From: SG-bin7 sp964498095
GTDB lineage: Bacteria > Bdellovibrionota > Bdellovibrionia > Bdellovibrionales > SG-bin7
Assembly: GCA_964498095.1 (NCBI GenBank)
Contig: CAZCFY010000013.1
Location: 1-64,000 of the forward strand
Reading direction: 5' to 3'
DNA: 64,000 nucleotides
Under the pieces are notes generated by a model. It saw only the letters and a list, made by a program, of their open reading frames with translations, was not told the origin of the DNA and did not search any database. Within the stretch, counting starts at the first letter, position 1, and each line of letters begins with the position of its first letter. This document shows, piece by piece, positions 25,663 through 34,190 of this stretch. Made by a program: the position numbers and the translations under genes.

Positions 25663-26157
25663 AAACACGAAGCTGGCGCGCCGACTTTTGGCGTAAGCCG
25701 CTTCGGACGTGCCGCCATCGGCGGGTTTATCCTTACCATAGCTTATAATCTTGATTCGTCCCGACTCAATTCCCATTTTCACCAAGAAATTTTTGGCAGC
25801 TGTCGCCCGCCGCTCACCGAGAAGAAAATTATATTCATCCGATCCCCGCTGATCACAGTGCCCCTCGACCTGAATGGAGGTCTTTGGAGTTTTTCTTAAT
25901 TGCTCGGCATTTCTTTTTAAAGTTTCAACGGCCCCAGATGTAATATTTGAACTATTATAATCAAAATATATTGGATTTAATTCATCCCCGGCCTGGGGGC
26001 CATCATCTACTTCTTGAGAAGTAATATTCGGCGTGGGTTCGGCGACACTTCCCGCCACAGGAGCGTCTGACGCCACAGCTGCTTCTTTAGGTTTATTGGA
26101 TTGACAGGCTAAAGTCAAAAATAAGAACGCCATAACGAGAGAATATTTCAGGGCCAC
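25651..26157 (-). CDS. pal: Pal/OmpA-family peptidoglycan-associated lipoprotein
   Basis: A 168-residue lipoprotein. The signal peptide ends in the lipobox LTLAC (Cys near residue 18). A low-complexity linker follows, then an OmpA_C domain (about 62-168) with IYFDYNSSNI, the peptidoglycan-contacting motif VEGHCDQRGSDEYNFLLGERRA and IISYGKDKPA. These are hallmarks of Pal, which links the outer membrane to peptidoglycan. It is not accompanied by tol genes here. Instead it lies 21 bp after a histidine kinase gene on the same strand. A separate Pal may exist elsewhere, so the specific role is uncertain. Confidence 0.85.
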   Translation of the reverse strand: MALKYSLVMAFLFLTLACQSNKPKEAAVASDAPVAGSVAEPTPNITSQEVDDGPQAGDELNPIYFDYNSSNITSGAVETLKRNAEQLRKTPKTSIQVEGHCDQRGSDEYNFLLGERRATAAKNFLVKMGIESGRIKIISYGKDKPADGGTSEAAYAKSRRASFVFLHQ

Positions 26158-26178
26158 GGTTGCCTCCTGAAATAAAGT

Positions 26179-27249
26179 TTAGGCGAATGACTCCAAATTG
26201 CAAGGAATCTCCAAAATGAATTTTGTGCCTTGATTCACCACGCTCTCGACAAAAATGCGGCCACGGTGCTGCTCTATTATACCTTTACAAATGAAAAGAC
26301 CTAGACCCAAGCCAGAAAAATATTTAGCCCCACAACGGGTGAAGGGATTAAACAATCGCCGCTGGTTCTCTGGAGAAATTCCTGGCCCATCGTCGGCAAA
26401 AACTATCCGCACCTGCCCTTGGCTATCAAGTGTCGAATAAATTTCCAGCGATTTCCCGGGCGCGTATTTTAAAACATTGGAAATTAAATTAACAAATACC
26501 TGTTCCATGCGGGCAATATCCCAGCGCACTTCAAGGCCCTCGGCAACATTGACGGCGACTTTTACGGCCGCCGCCTTAATTTGTGTTTCCATGCGCTCGA
26601 GTAAATCAACGATGAGCGGACGCACCTTAAAAGTCCGAAAAGAAATTTCCATTTTGCGCGCTTGAATTTTTGCCAAATCCAACAGGTCATTACACATGGT
26701 CGCCAGTTTATCAACTTGCCGCGCACAAACTTCTACACTTTTACAGACCTCTTCTACCTGATTGGCATCGGGATTTTCGCGCAGTAACATTTCTAGTAAC
26801 TGAATCCGCAATTTTAAGGAAGTTAACGGAGTTTTAATTTCGTGAGAGGCGACCGAAATAAAAAAATCACGCTCGCGAATAACATTTAATAAATCGTCAT
26901 GGCGCTGCACGCGATCCGAAATATCCCGAAGATAAGCGTAAAAATCACCGTTCACGGGAATAACCGAAAGTTCTAAAGGAAATTCACGGCCGTCTTTGTG
27001 AATTCCCGAATACTCCAAACGCTGGCGTAGGATTTTACTTTCCCCGTTTCTTATGTACCGGGCGAGGCCTTCCCGGTGAGATTCGCGGTAGCGTTCCGGA
27101 ATAATAGTGAGAATGTTCATTTTTTTAAGAACTTCGTCTTTCTTCCAGCCGAAAGTCTTCTCCGCATGATTGTTCCAAAATATTATGGTGCCTGCAACGT
27201 CGATTCCGACAACGGCATCCAGGGCACTTTCAACAATCTCCGTTAACAT
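26179..27249 (-). CDS. PAS-domain sensor histidine kinase
   Basis: A 356-residue kinase without membrane segments, so a cytoplasmic sensor. The N-terminal PAS domain (about 1-110) contains AVVGIDVAGTIIFWNNHAEKTFGW and a PAC-like stretch. The phosphoacceptor box is FISVASHEIKTPLTSL (His near residue 136). The ATPase has the N-box VNLISNVLKYAP, the G1 box FADDGPGIS and the G2 box GLGLGLFICKGIIEQHRGRI. No response regulator lies beside it, so it is an orphan in this window. It precedes the Pal-like gene by 21 bp and both are probably one transcript. Confidence 0.92.
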   Translation of the reverse strand: MLTEIVESALDAVVGIDVAGTIIFWNNHAEKTFGWKKDEVLKKMNILTIIPERYRESHREGLARYIRNGESKILRQRLEYSGIHKDGREFPLELSVIPVNGDFYAYLRDISDRVQRHDDLLNVIRERDFFISVASHEIKTPLTSLKLRIQLLEMLLRENPDANQVEEVCKSVEVCARQVDKLATMCNDLLDLAKIQARKMEISFRTFKVRPLIVDLLERMETQIKAAAVKVAVNVAEGLEVRWDIARMEQVFVNLISNVLKYAPGKSLEIYSTLDSQGQVRIVFADDGPGISPENQRRLFNPFTRCGAKYFSGLGLGLFICKGIIEQHRGRIFVESVVNQGTKFILEIPCNLESFA

Positions 27250-27381
27250 TCAGGCTCCCGCAGAACTTTTAAGATAAAATGAGTAAGTACCCGAAGTTCC
27301 TATGACTACACAAGCGCAAAAACCAAATTGGGGAATTATGCCCAACATTCTTAACAATCCGGAGCTATTTTCGCGCCATCC

Positions 27382-27417
27382 ACACAATAATTGAACAATA
27401 AATTCACCTCATTGTGT
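27382..27417. promoter_or_regulatory. inverted repeat upstream of the histidine kinase gene
   Basis: ACACAAT (27382-27388) and ATTGTGT (27411-27417) are perfect complements with a 22-base spacer. The pair lies about 10 bp after the thiI stop and 130 bp before the kinase start, within the 177-bp gap. No T-run follows, so an operator is more likely than a terminator; evidence is weak. Confidence 0.3.
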
Positions 27418-27426
27418 AGGTAATAT

Positions 27427-28878
27427 TTAATTATAATCAAACTTTAACTGTTTAATTCCGCCATTAAACGCATAGGCGTCGAACCCTCGTTGCTGCATTA
27501 TTTCGGCAAATGCCGGGGTTTGAGTTCCATAGGTACAATAAAGAACATAACGCTTTTTCTTATCAAGTGCACCCAAAGAGTCCACAAAATGCTCTGGATC
27601 AATACGAACGGCATGTTTTAAGTGCCAGGCACGGTATAAATGCGTGGGCTGGCAGTCGACGGGAATATCATTCTCACTTATGGCATCCACCAATATAAAA
27701 TCACGGCGCAGGTCCTCGGCCTTTAGGGCAAAAACATCTAAATATTTTTTATTTAATAGCGCGTCGGCAAGCAGGGCCGTGTCTAATTTACCCTCTTCTC
27801 TCTTTACTTTCTGCGGTTTGGCAAAAATGACGGGACTACCCTTGGTAATTGAACAATGCTCCTGGACCTTTTCTGATAAGAATGCCGTCGAAATCTGCTC
27901 GGCTTGAGCAATAATTTCCTCTTTTTCGCTGGCGATGAGCGGACGCAAAATTTGCATTTTAGCCGCTTGGGTTATTACGTCTAAATTCGGCAACGTCTGC
28001 GAACTCACTTGTGCGATTGCTTCCCCGGTTACTAGCGCCTGCGCCCCGATCTCTTTGGCTATTTCTGATGCGGCAGACATCATTAGCCGCTTTAAAATTA
28101 CTTGTCGGTAAGACGATAATACTTTTGCTTTTAAGTCCGCTAAAACCGCAGAAAAATCCACCACAAATAACTTTGGGGTTTGCCCAGCCGCCCAGCCTTC
28201 AACGAGTATTTTTACAATTTGCAGGACTTGGCGTTCATACGCCTTTCCACCTAAGTTAAAGAAAACGTAATCAACATTTACTCCCCGGCGCATTACCCTC
28301 CAGGCGGCGACTGGCGAATCAAATCCACCCGAAATCAAAGCTAAGGCACGATTTTGCACGCCGCTGGGAAAGCCTTTAGCCCCAGGAATTTTTTCCCAGA
28401 ACATTAAAGCTTGGCGGTTATGCAACTCAACCCCAACGGTGATCTCTGGATTTGTTAATTTAACTTTTCCAAAAGGGGCCAGGCGGGCGCCCAGCTGAAT
28501 TTCCACATCACGCGTAGAAAACTTCTGCTCCCCAAAACGGCGCGAACGCACGCAAAAAGTCTTACCTTTTACGACTTCGGCAAAAGCCTTCTCCCCCTCT
28601 GCACAAATAGCGCCGATTTCACGTTCACACTTTACCGTGACAGGCGAAAAAGAAGAGATACCAAAAATTCGTTTAAGCACAGAGCGGGCGCGGTCGGGCT
28701 GGGAGGTTTCTAAAAAATAAAACCGCAGGCCATTTCTTAACTTATAGGGAATTTGCGCCCGGTTAAACGCAAGCGCGATATTCTGCTCAAGTTTACGCAG
28801 GAATACCACGCGTTTACGAAACGTCTTAAGCCCGATCTCCGCGCTCGGGCGTATTATGAACATATACGGGAATTCCAT
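27427..28878 (-). CDS. thiI: tRNA sulfurtransferase with rhodanese domain
   Basis: A 483-residue enzyme that makes 4-thiouridine in tRNA and, in some bacteria, supplies sulfur for thiazole. An N-terminal ferredoxin-like/THUMP region (about 1-165) is followed by the PP-loop ALISGGFDSPVAAWRVMRRG (about 180-199) and a C-terminal rhodanese domain with the persulfide Cys in VLYCTYGTQT near residue 457. This is the long, E. coli-like form. The start is an ATG, 61 bp from the divergent surface-protein gene. Confidence 0.93.
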   Translation of the reverse strand: MEFPYMFIIRPSAEIGLKTFRKRVVFLRKLEQNIALAFNRAQIPYKLRNGLRFYFLETSQPDRARSVLKRIFGISSFSPVTVKCEREIGAICAEGEKAFAEVVKGKTFCVRSRRFGEQKFSTRDVEIQLGARLAPFGKVKLTNPEITVGVELHNRQALMFWEKIPGAKGFPSGVQNRALALISGGFDSPVAAWRVMRRGVNVDYVFFNLGGKAYERQVLQIVKILVEGWAAGQTPKLFVVDFSAVLADLKAKVLSSYRQVILKRLMMSAASEIAKEIGAQALVTGEAIAQVSSQTLPNLDVITQAAKMQILRPLIASEKEEIIAQAEQISTAFLSEKVQEHCSITKGSPVIFAKPQKVKREEGKLDTALLADALLNKKYLDVFALKAEDLRRDFILVDAISENDIPVDCQPTHLYRAWHLKHAVRIDPEHFVDSLGALDKKKRYVLYCTYGTQTPAFAEIMQQRGFDAYAFNGGIKQLKFDYN

Positions 28879-28939
28879 GCCTTCGGTTTTTACACTTAAG
28901 CACCTTGCCAGTCTAGAGTTTCCATGCTGAAATTAAGGT

Positions 28940-30274
28940 ATGAGTTTAGCGCTAAAAATCTTTGTTCTTTTCTTTGCGTCGGCACCCGCTTATAGCGCGG
29001 TAACGGTGCAAGGGGTAACTGGCGCCTCTAACTATATAAACACCGGAAATGCCCCGCGAATTTTAGGCGGTACCGCCGGCATTCTTAATGGAACCAATTG
29101 TCCTGTTAACACTGACGGCTTAACCTGCAATAGCTGCAATATAAACACGGGTGCGACGCCAATTTTTGGTTATAACTGCAATGAATTTCGCATAATGCCG
29201 GGAAGTGTTCTCACTATTGCAGTTAAGTCTACGACCGTTGTTGGCGTACCCGCAATTTATAATGCGACCTCAAAGGCGCGGATAAATACGGGTATAACTC
29301 CCGTCGCCACTCGCTCAACGAGTGACATCGGTTACTTAGAAATTCCCTGGTCCACTCTATGCAACGCTTTTACCGCCACTTCGGGTACTGCCGATGGAAA
29401 CTGCGATTTCTTCGGGATAAATCAGTTTGCAGTCGGTATTGATAAACTTGGTAACACGGTCTTGGATAGTGATGACGACTCTATCAATGTGGAAATCACG
29501 GTGAATAACCGGGTTTCAACTTTTGATACGACGACGCCCTCGGTACTTGCAATTACCGACACTCCCACCGATGGTCTTTATGGTTTCAATATCCAAGCCG
29601 GCGACGAAAAGGTTTATATTTCCACCTTCACTCAAGGCAGTGACTACCCGCGCACGAGCGCCGTGCCTTTTTATAAACATCGTTTTTATTTTTCAGACGT
29701 GGCGCCAAATGCCGCGACAGATATTGCAACTCTCGGAGTTGCCGAATTTAATATGACTCTCGACGGTGAAGTTGCCAGTTTGTCGCCAAAATTTCTAGAT
29801 GGACTGGTAAATGGACAGCGTTTTTATATTATTAGCGCTCATGTGGACGAATCGAATAACATTGGTTATTTTACCGACCCTACCACGCCCTATACGGCAG
29901 ACCCGGACTTCGTATACGGATTACTCTCTAAAGATTTTGAATGTTTTGTCGCGACGGCCACCTATGGCTCCGCTGATGCCAACGAAGTCATTACGCTGCG
30001 CCAATTTCGTAATTACTTGATTCAGCACCATCACTGGGCGCGGCCGTTTATTCGTTTTTATTATAAAATCAGCCCCCGATTGGCAGATTTTATTCGCGAC
30101 AGCGCAGTATTAAAATCGGCTTCTAGGATTTTCCTCTGGGCGCCGACGCAATTTGCGAAATTCACGATTAAGCACGGATTAGCTTTTTCTTTTTTAATTT
30201 TTTTGGGGCCATTATTATTCTTAATTTTCGGCATCTATGGACGGCGAAATGTTAAAAAGTTTCTGCGTAATTAG
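28940..30274 (+). CDS. secreted CFI-box protein with C-terminal membrane anchor
   Basis: A 444-residue protein with a signal peptide (MSLALKIFVLFFASAPAYSA) and a Cys-containing N-terminal part (NCPVNTDGLTCNSCNI). The middle is beta-rich, resembling a repeat or adhesin-like surface domain. Near residue 333 is FECFVATATYGS, the conserved core of the CFI-box (CFIATAxYG) C-terminal module, followed by an amphipathic region, a membrane helix (LAFSFLIFLGPLLFLIFGIY) and a basic tail RRNVKKFLRN. This motif-helix-basic order resembles a protein-sorting signal. The function of CFI-box proteins is unknown to me. It overlaps the following barrel gene by 26 bp. Confidence 0.7.
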   Translation: MSLALKIFVLFFASAPAYSAVTVQGVTGASNYINTGNAPRILGGTAGILNGTNCPVNTDGLTCNSCNINTGATPIFGYNCNEFRIMPGSVLTIAVKSTTVVGVPAIYNATSKARINTGITPVATRSTSDIGYLEIPWSTLCNAFTATSGTADGNCDFFGINQFAVGIDKLGNTVLDSDDDSINVEITVNNRVSTFDTTTPSVLAITDTPTDGLYGFNIQAGDEKVYISTFTQGSDYPRTSAVPFYKHRFYFSDVAPNAATDIATLGVAEFNMTLDGEVASLSPKFLDGLVNGQRFYIISAHVDESNNIGYFTDPTTPYTADPDFVYGLLSKDFECFVATATYGSADANEVITLRQFRNYLIQHHHWARPFIRFYYKISPRLADFIRDSAVLKSASRIFLWAPTQFAKFTIKHGLAFSFLIFLGPLLFLIFGIYGRRNVKKFLRN

Positions 30275-31178
30275 TATTTTTCTGGTTAGTTTTTTGGGGG
30301 CCCTCCCAGTTTGGGCGCAAGAGAAGCCGCCCAAGCCAGAGCCACCCTATCCTGGTGCGGAAACCGAGCCGGTAGAAACTATTCAACCCGAAATTAAGTC
30401 TGAGCCAACGCTTTCGCCGAGCGCACCCGTTGCCGAAGAAGAACCTGAGGTCGAAGTTGAGGGAGAAATCATCGAAGGAAATAAATTTCGCGGCACCCGC
30501 AAAATCAAGCACCGCGGGGCCAAGCAAGGGTTATTCCGCATTACTTCCAAAGGGGAATACTTATATAAAACGACTCCATCGGAGCAAAAAAATGCGCTGG
30601 CAGTTAGGATCGGGGCCTACACACCAGAGAATATTACAAGCACCGGTACGGGGAATACTTTTGATGAGATTTATGGGGATGCTTCGCCGGTAATTATTCA
30701 TATCGATTACGAATGGAAATTATTTTCAGGCTTCGGCCGTATGGGTCTGCGCGCGGGTTCCGGCATTTTCTTTGCAAACGGCAATGGCCGCTTTGGTAAC
30801 GGATTACCCGCACCCGAAGGTTACACCCTAATCATGCTTCCGAATACGGCGTCGGCAATTTTGTATTTACAGCTGTGGGATAAACAACCCTTAATTCCTT
30901 ACGCCGAAGGTGGCCTCGACGCCTATATTTTTAATGAATACCGCGAAGACGGCCGGCCGCCGTTTGGCCGCTTTGGTGGATCTCTTGCCGCCCACGCCGC
31001 TGGTGGCGTATTACTACCCTTAAATATTTTTGACCGCTTAGGCATGATCCGCATGGATCAGGAATACGGCATTAATAACATTTACTTCTCCGTTGAATAC
31101 CGGATCGTGCAATACTTAGCTGGTGCCTTTGATTTTTCCGCCAATTATTTCACTGGCGGCGTCCTCGTCGATTTTTAA
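30249..31178 (+). CDS. outer-membrane barrel-like protein with Pro/Glu-rich N-terminus
   Basis: Starting at ATG 30249 the product has 309 residues and a signal peptide ending AWAQ; an ATG at 30237 is also possible. A Pro/Glu-rich, intrinsically disordered segment (about 25-75) and a basic patch precede a beta-rich domain with many Tyr, Phe and Gly and an aromatic end (GGVLVDF), fitting an outer-membrane beta-barrel. The start lies inside the CFI-box gene, so expression is coupled and the two proteins may cooperate at the cell surface. No named family is recognised. Confidence 0.65.
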   Translation: MLKSFCVISIFLVSFLGALPVWAQEKPPKPEPPYPGAETEPVETIQPEIKSEPTLSPSAPVAEEEPEVEVEGEIIEGNKFRGTRKIKHRGAKQGLFRITSKGEYLYKTTPSEQKNALAVRIGAYTPENITSTGTGNTFDEIYGDASPVIIHIDYEWKLFSGFGRMGLRAGSGIFFANGNGRFGNGLPAPEGYTLIMLPNTASAILYLQLWDKQPLIPYAEGGLDAYIFNEYREDGRPPFGRFGGSLAAHAAGGVLLPLNIFDRLGMIRMDQEYGINNIYFSVEYRIVQYLAGAFDFSANYFTGGVLVDF

Positions 31179-31265
31179 TTCATAATTTTTCTGGAGCGTC
31201 TAGGACACTTAATCCGTGTCTAACATTACTTGACCAGGCACGTACTCATATAGGAAACCCATACG

Positions 31266-32048
31266 ATGTTTAGAGTTCGCTTACTAATCTCTTACGATGG
31301 TACTAATTTCTGTGGCTGGCAACGCCAAACTAACGCCGAAAACATTTCCATCCAAAGTGTATTGGAAGAAAAACTTTCAAAAATTTTTAATAAAAAAATT
31401 TCTGTTGTGGCCTCTGGACGAACCGATGCTGGCGTTCATGCCCTTGGCCAAATTTGTCATTTTCAGTGCCCCCGCGACCCGCGCAGCTTTCCACTCTTGC
31501 GGGCCCTGCAAAGTATGACTCCTTACGATATCGTCATTCATAAAGGGTGGATTGCGCCCCAGGATTTTCATTCTATCTTTTCAGCGGAAGAAAAAACTTA
31601 CCGCTATTACGTTCTTAACCGCGCCAGGCCTTCGGCATTTTTTCACCGCTATTCATGGTGGAAAGATAAACCCATTTCAATAGATTGGCTTAACCGCGCG
31701 TCGCAGTTTTTAGTTGGTGAGCATGATTATAAGAGCTTTCAAACCAAGGGAACTCCCGTTAAAACAACTGTCAGAACGGTTCGTGACGCCACCTGGACCC
31801 ATGGAAAAAATGGCCTTTTGGTTTTCACGATTCGGGGCAATGGTTTTTTAAAACAGATGGTAAGAAACATCGTCGGCACCATAGTAGACACGGAGCGTCT
31901 AGATCGCGATCCTGCTGTAATCCGTGAGGTTATGGAAAAACTCGATCGCAAAGCTGCCGGCCCTACGGCTCCCCCGCAGGGACTTTTTCTGGTAAAAGTA
32001 AGGTATCCCCAGGAAATTGAGGCTCGTTGTAGCCTAATTCCGTCTTGA
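31266..32048 (+). CDS. truA: tRNA pseudouridine(38-40) synthase
   Basis: A 260-residue enzyme that converts uridines 38-40 in the tRNA anticodon arm to pseudouridine. Motifs are LISYDGTNFCGWQRQ (about 6-20), the catalytic SGRTDAGVHALGQICHF (about 50-66) and the C-terminal FLKQMVRNIVGT. Length is normal. It stands 53 bp upstream of rplM-rpsI, the same gene order seen in many bacteria, so the three may share a transcript. Confidence 0.95.
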   Translation: MFRVRLLISYDGTNFCGWQRQTNAENISIQSVLEEKLSKIFNKKISVVASGRTDAGVHALGQICHFQCPRDPRSFPLLRALQSMTPYDIVIHKGWIAPQDFHSIFSAEEKTYRYYVLNRARPSAFFHRYSWWKDKPISIDWLNRASQFLVGEHDYKSFQTKGTPVKTTVRTVRDATWTHGKNGLLVFTIRGNGFLKQMVRNIVGTIVDTERLDRDPAVIREVMEKLDRKAAGPTAPPQGLFLVKVRYPQEIEARCSLIPS

Positions 32049-32101
32049 CATTAAGCAGTGCCATCACTACAAAATACGATACTTAACTTATTGAGGTAAC
32101 T

Positions 32102-32536
32102 ATGAAAACCTGGTTCGGAACAGAGGAAGACCGCAAACCACAATGGTGGGTTGTTGATGCTTCAGGAAAAAAATTGGGCCGCTTGGCTTCTGAAATCGCC
32201 AAAGTCATCCTTGGAAAAAATAAACCTACATACACTCCCCATACCGACATGGGCGATAGTGTTGTTGTAATTAACTCTGAAAAAGTCGAAATGTCTGGCA
32301 ATAAATGGGATCAAAAAGTTTATTTCCGCCGTTCACGCTACTTTGGTTCTGTAAAAGAAACCAAAGCCTCTGACATGCGCCAAAAAGATCCAAACTTCTT
32401 AATCGAAGAATCCGTACGCTTAATGTTACCTAACAACATTTTAGCTAAAACTTTGATCAAAAAATTAAAAGTATTCAAAGGGCCAACTCACAATATGGCC
32501 GCGCAAAAACCTCAACCATTAAATTTAGAACAATAA
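32102..32536 (+). CDS. rplM: 50S ribosomal protein L13
   Basis: A 144-residue ribosomal protein of the large subunit. Recognised by WWVVDASGKKLGRLASEIAKVILGKNKPTY near the N-terminus and the C-terminal YKGPTHNMAAQKP-like ending. It is preceded by GAGGTAACT and followed ten bases later by rpsI, the universal rplM-rpsI pair. Confidence 0.97.
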   Translation: MKTWFGTEEDRKPQWWVVDASGKKLGRLASEIAKVILGKNKPTYTPHTDMGDSVVVINSEKVEMSGNKWDQKVYFRRSRYFGSVKETKASDMRQKDPNFLIEESVRLMLPNNILAKTLIKKLKVFKGPTHNMAAQKPQPLNLEQ

Positions 32537-32546
32537 GGAATTAGAA

Positions 32547-32945
32547 ATGGCTGCACCGGCAAAAGTATTTTACGGAACTGGACGACGCAAATCTTCATCC
32601 GCGCGTGTATTTTTAAAATCGGGCTCAGGCAAATTTACGATTAATGGCCGCAAACCCGAAGAGTATTTACATCACGACTTTTCACGTACAGCATTTTTCC
32701 GTCCTTTAGATGTCACTAATAATCGCAACAAAGTTGATGCTCGCGTCACTGTTACCGGTGGCGGCGAAACCGGCCAATCTGAAGCTATTAGCTTAGGCAT
32801 TGCCCGCGCACTTGTGGCGATGGATTCTGCACTTCGCGATGCTCTTAAAGAGCCCGGACTCTTAACGCGCGACCCACGTATGGTTGAGCGTAAAAAATAC
32901 GGATTACGTGGCGCACGTCGACGTGGTCAGTACTCTAAACGCTAA
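32547..32945 (+). CDS. rpsI: 30S ribosomal protein S9
   Basis: A 132-residue small-subunit protein. It begins YGTGRRKSSSARVFLKSGSG, has VTGGGETGQSEAISLGIARAL in the middle, and ends with the conserved basic tail RRGQYSKR that reaches the decoding site. A ribosome site AAGGAATTAG precedes the ATG. It follows rplM by ten bases. Confidence 0.97.
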   Translation: MAAPAKVFYGTGRRKSSSARVFLKSGSGKFTINGRKPEEYLHHDFSRTAFFRPLDVTNNRNKVDARVTVTGGGETGQSEAISLGIARALVAMDSALRDALKEPGLLTRDPRMVERKKYGLRGARRRGQYSKR

Positions 32946-32976
32946 AACGCAGCTTGATTTTCCGCAAGTCCCCGTT

Positions 32977-33008
32977 GAGCATATGGAAAAGGAGTTTTTC
33001 ATATGCTC
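32977..33008 (+). promoter_or_regulatory. hairpin with ribosome site in the loop and start codon in the stem
   Basis: GAGCATATG (32977-32985) is a perfect reverse complement of CATATGCTC (33000-33008). Inside, GAAAA pairs with TTTTT through one G-U pair, giving a 14-bp stem closed by the tetraloop GGAG (32991-32994). That GGAG is the ribosome site of the next gene, and its ATG (33003-33005) is paired within the stem. In mRNA this should restrain translation initiation, as in an RNA thermometer or a protein-controlled switch. It could also end the rpsI transcript, but no T-run follows the stem. Confidence 0.7.
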
Positions 33009-34190
33009 AAACTGCAATATTTTTTTCTACTTTCATTAATTCCATTCGCTTTTGCTTGCAGTACACTTTCTAAGGAAGAATGTGCACAAGGTGATTGGTA
33101 CAACATCGGACTACGCGATGGTCAACATGGCTACAACCCAAATCGCATAGCCGATCATGCTAAAGCCTGCGCTGAATATGGCGCCCGCCCTGACAACACT
33201 ACGTACAATCGCGGCCATGGCGACGGTTTAAAAACTTATTGTACTCCCGAAAACGGTTATCAAGTGGGAGTTAACGGTGGCACCTATAACCAGGTATGCC
33301 CCGCCAATATGGCTAATGCCTTCGTAAAAAATTACCGCACGGGTTACCGCATTTATGAACTTCGCCGCGATGTGCGCGAACTCGATAGTAAAATGCAGAC
33401 CCTTTACAAAAAAATTGCTGACCCAAAAACTTCCAGTTACGACCGTGGTTTAGCTACCGGTGAAATTGGCGGAATCACTTATCAAAAATCACAAAAAGAA
33501 CGGGAACTTGCCGTACTTGAAGCACAAGGCATGGGTGGTATGGTAAATGAACCTGGTTACCCGCGCGTTGATACGTTAAATCCGGTTGCAGCTACGGCGC
33601 CACAAGTTGCAAGTTCTGGCGACGGACCTTTGGCTTTTTTATTTGATCCTTATAAGGCAACTGCGAGTGTTGAAGAGTGGATTTTTGAAATGACTGCCAC
33701 CCGCGCAGATGGCAGTAAACTCCCAAAACGCAAATATACTTTGCGGCTAAAAGCTAATAAAAATTCCGAAAGCATTGTGAATACACACAAACTGGAAATG
33801 GCCAATAGTGTCGGAAAATTTAAAACCATTGATGTTGATCCGTCGAATATTGGTGAGGCGATTCAATCTTACTACAAACAAAATCCCAGTGAAGATTGGG
33901 TCGCCTGGCTCGGCGGAGTTTGGGAAGGCCGCATGAAGAAAGCCGGCGCGATGAATTGGAGTGGCAACCCGGGCTCTACCGGATCTGTCCTTGAAGGATC
34001 AGGCATGAAGGTGCAGGTTGTTTCTTCTTGTGTGTGGAATGGCCGCCAAGGTTACCGCCTAAAAGTCTCCGGCACTGGTGACGAAATAGATAAATGTCAG
34101 ATTTCTGATGTCTATTTTCCAACTTGGTCGGTCATGAAAAAGCCAACCATGGAAGTCGAATCCAAACTCGTAAAATACGAGCGCAAATAA
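33003..34190 (+). CDS. DUF2799-type lipoprotein
   Basis: A 395-residue lipoprotein with the signal MLKLQYFFLLSLIPFAFAC and its lipid-bearing Cys near residue 19. The first mature part (about 20-150), with CAQGDWYNIGLRDGQHGY, a Cys-containing repeat of YNRGHGDGLKTYC and NGYQVGVNGGTYN, matches the DUF2799 pattern. A coiled-coil-like stretch (RRDVRELDSKMQTLYKKI) follows, and then a second C-terminal domain of about 180 residues (EEWIFEMTATRADGSKL to the end) that I do not recognise. The function is unknown. The start codon lies in a strong hairpin with rpsI 57 bp upstream. Confidence 0.75.
   Translation: MLKLQYFFLLSLIPFAFACSTLSKEECAQGDWYNIGLRDGQHGYNPNRIADHAKACAEYGARPDNTTYNRGHGDGLKTYCTPENGYQVGVNGGTYNQVCPANMANAFVKNYRTGYRIYELRRDVRELDSKMQTLYKKIADPKTSSYDRGLATGEIGGITYQKSQKERELAVLEAQGMGGMVNEPGYPRVDTLNPVAATAPQVASSGDGPLAFLFDPYKATASVEEWIFEMTATRADGSKLPKRKYTLRLKANKNSESIVNTHKLEMANSVGKFKTIDVDPSNIGEAIQSYYKQNPSEDWVAWLGGVWEGRMKKAGAMNWSGNPGSTGSVLEGSGMKVQVVSSCVWNGRQGYRLKVSGTGDEIDKCQISDVYFPTWSVMKKPTMEVESKLVKYERK

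Noticed and set aside
27302..27394. A 30-codon plus-strand frame in the thiI/kinase gap
   Set aside because: No ribosome site, antisense to its operon, and it ends in the inverted repeat.
31190..31260. Hairpin-like GACAC...GTGTC and a TTGACC promoter-like sequence before truA
   Set aside because: The stem is only five pairs and no matching -10 element at good spacing was found.
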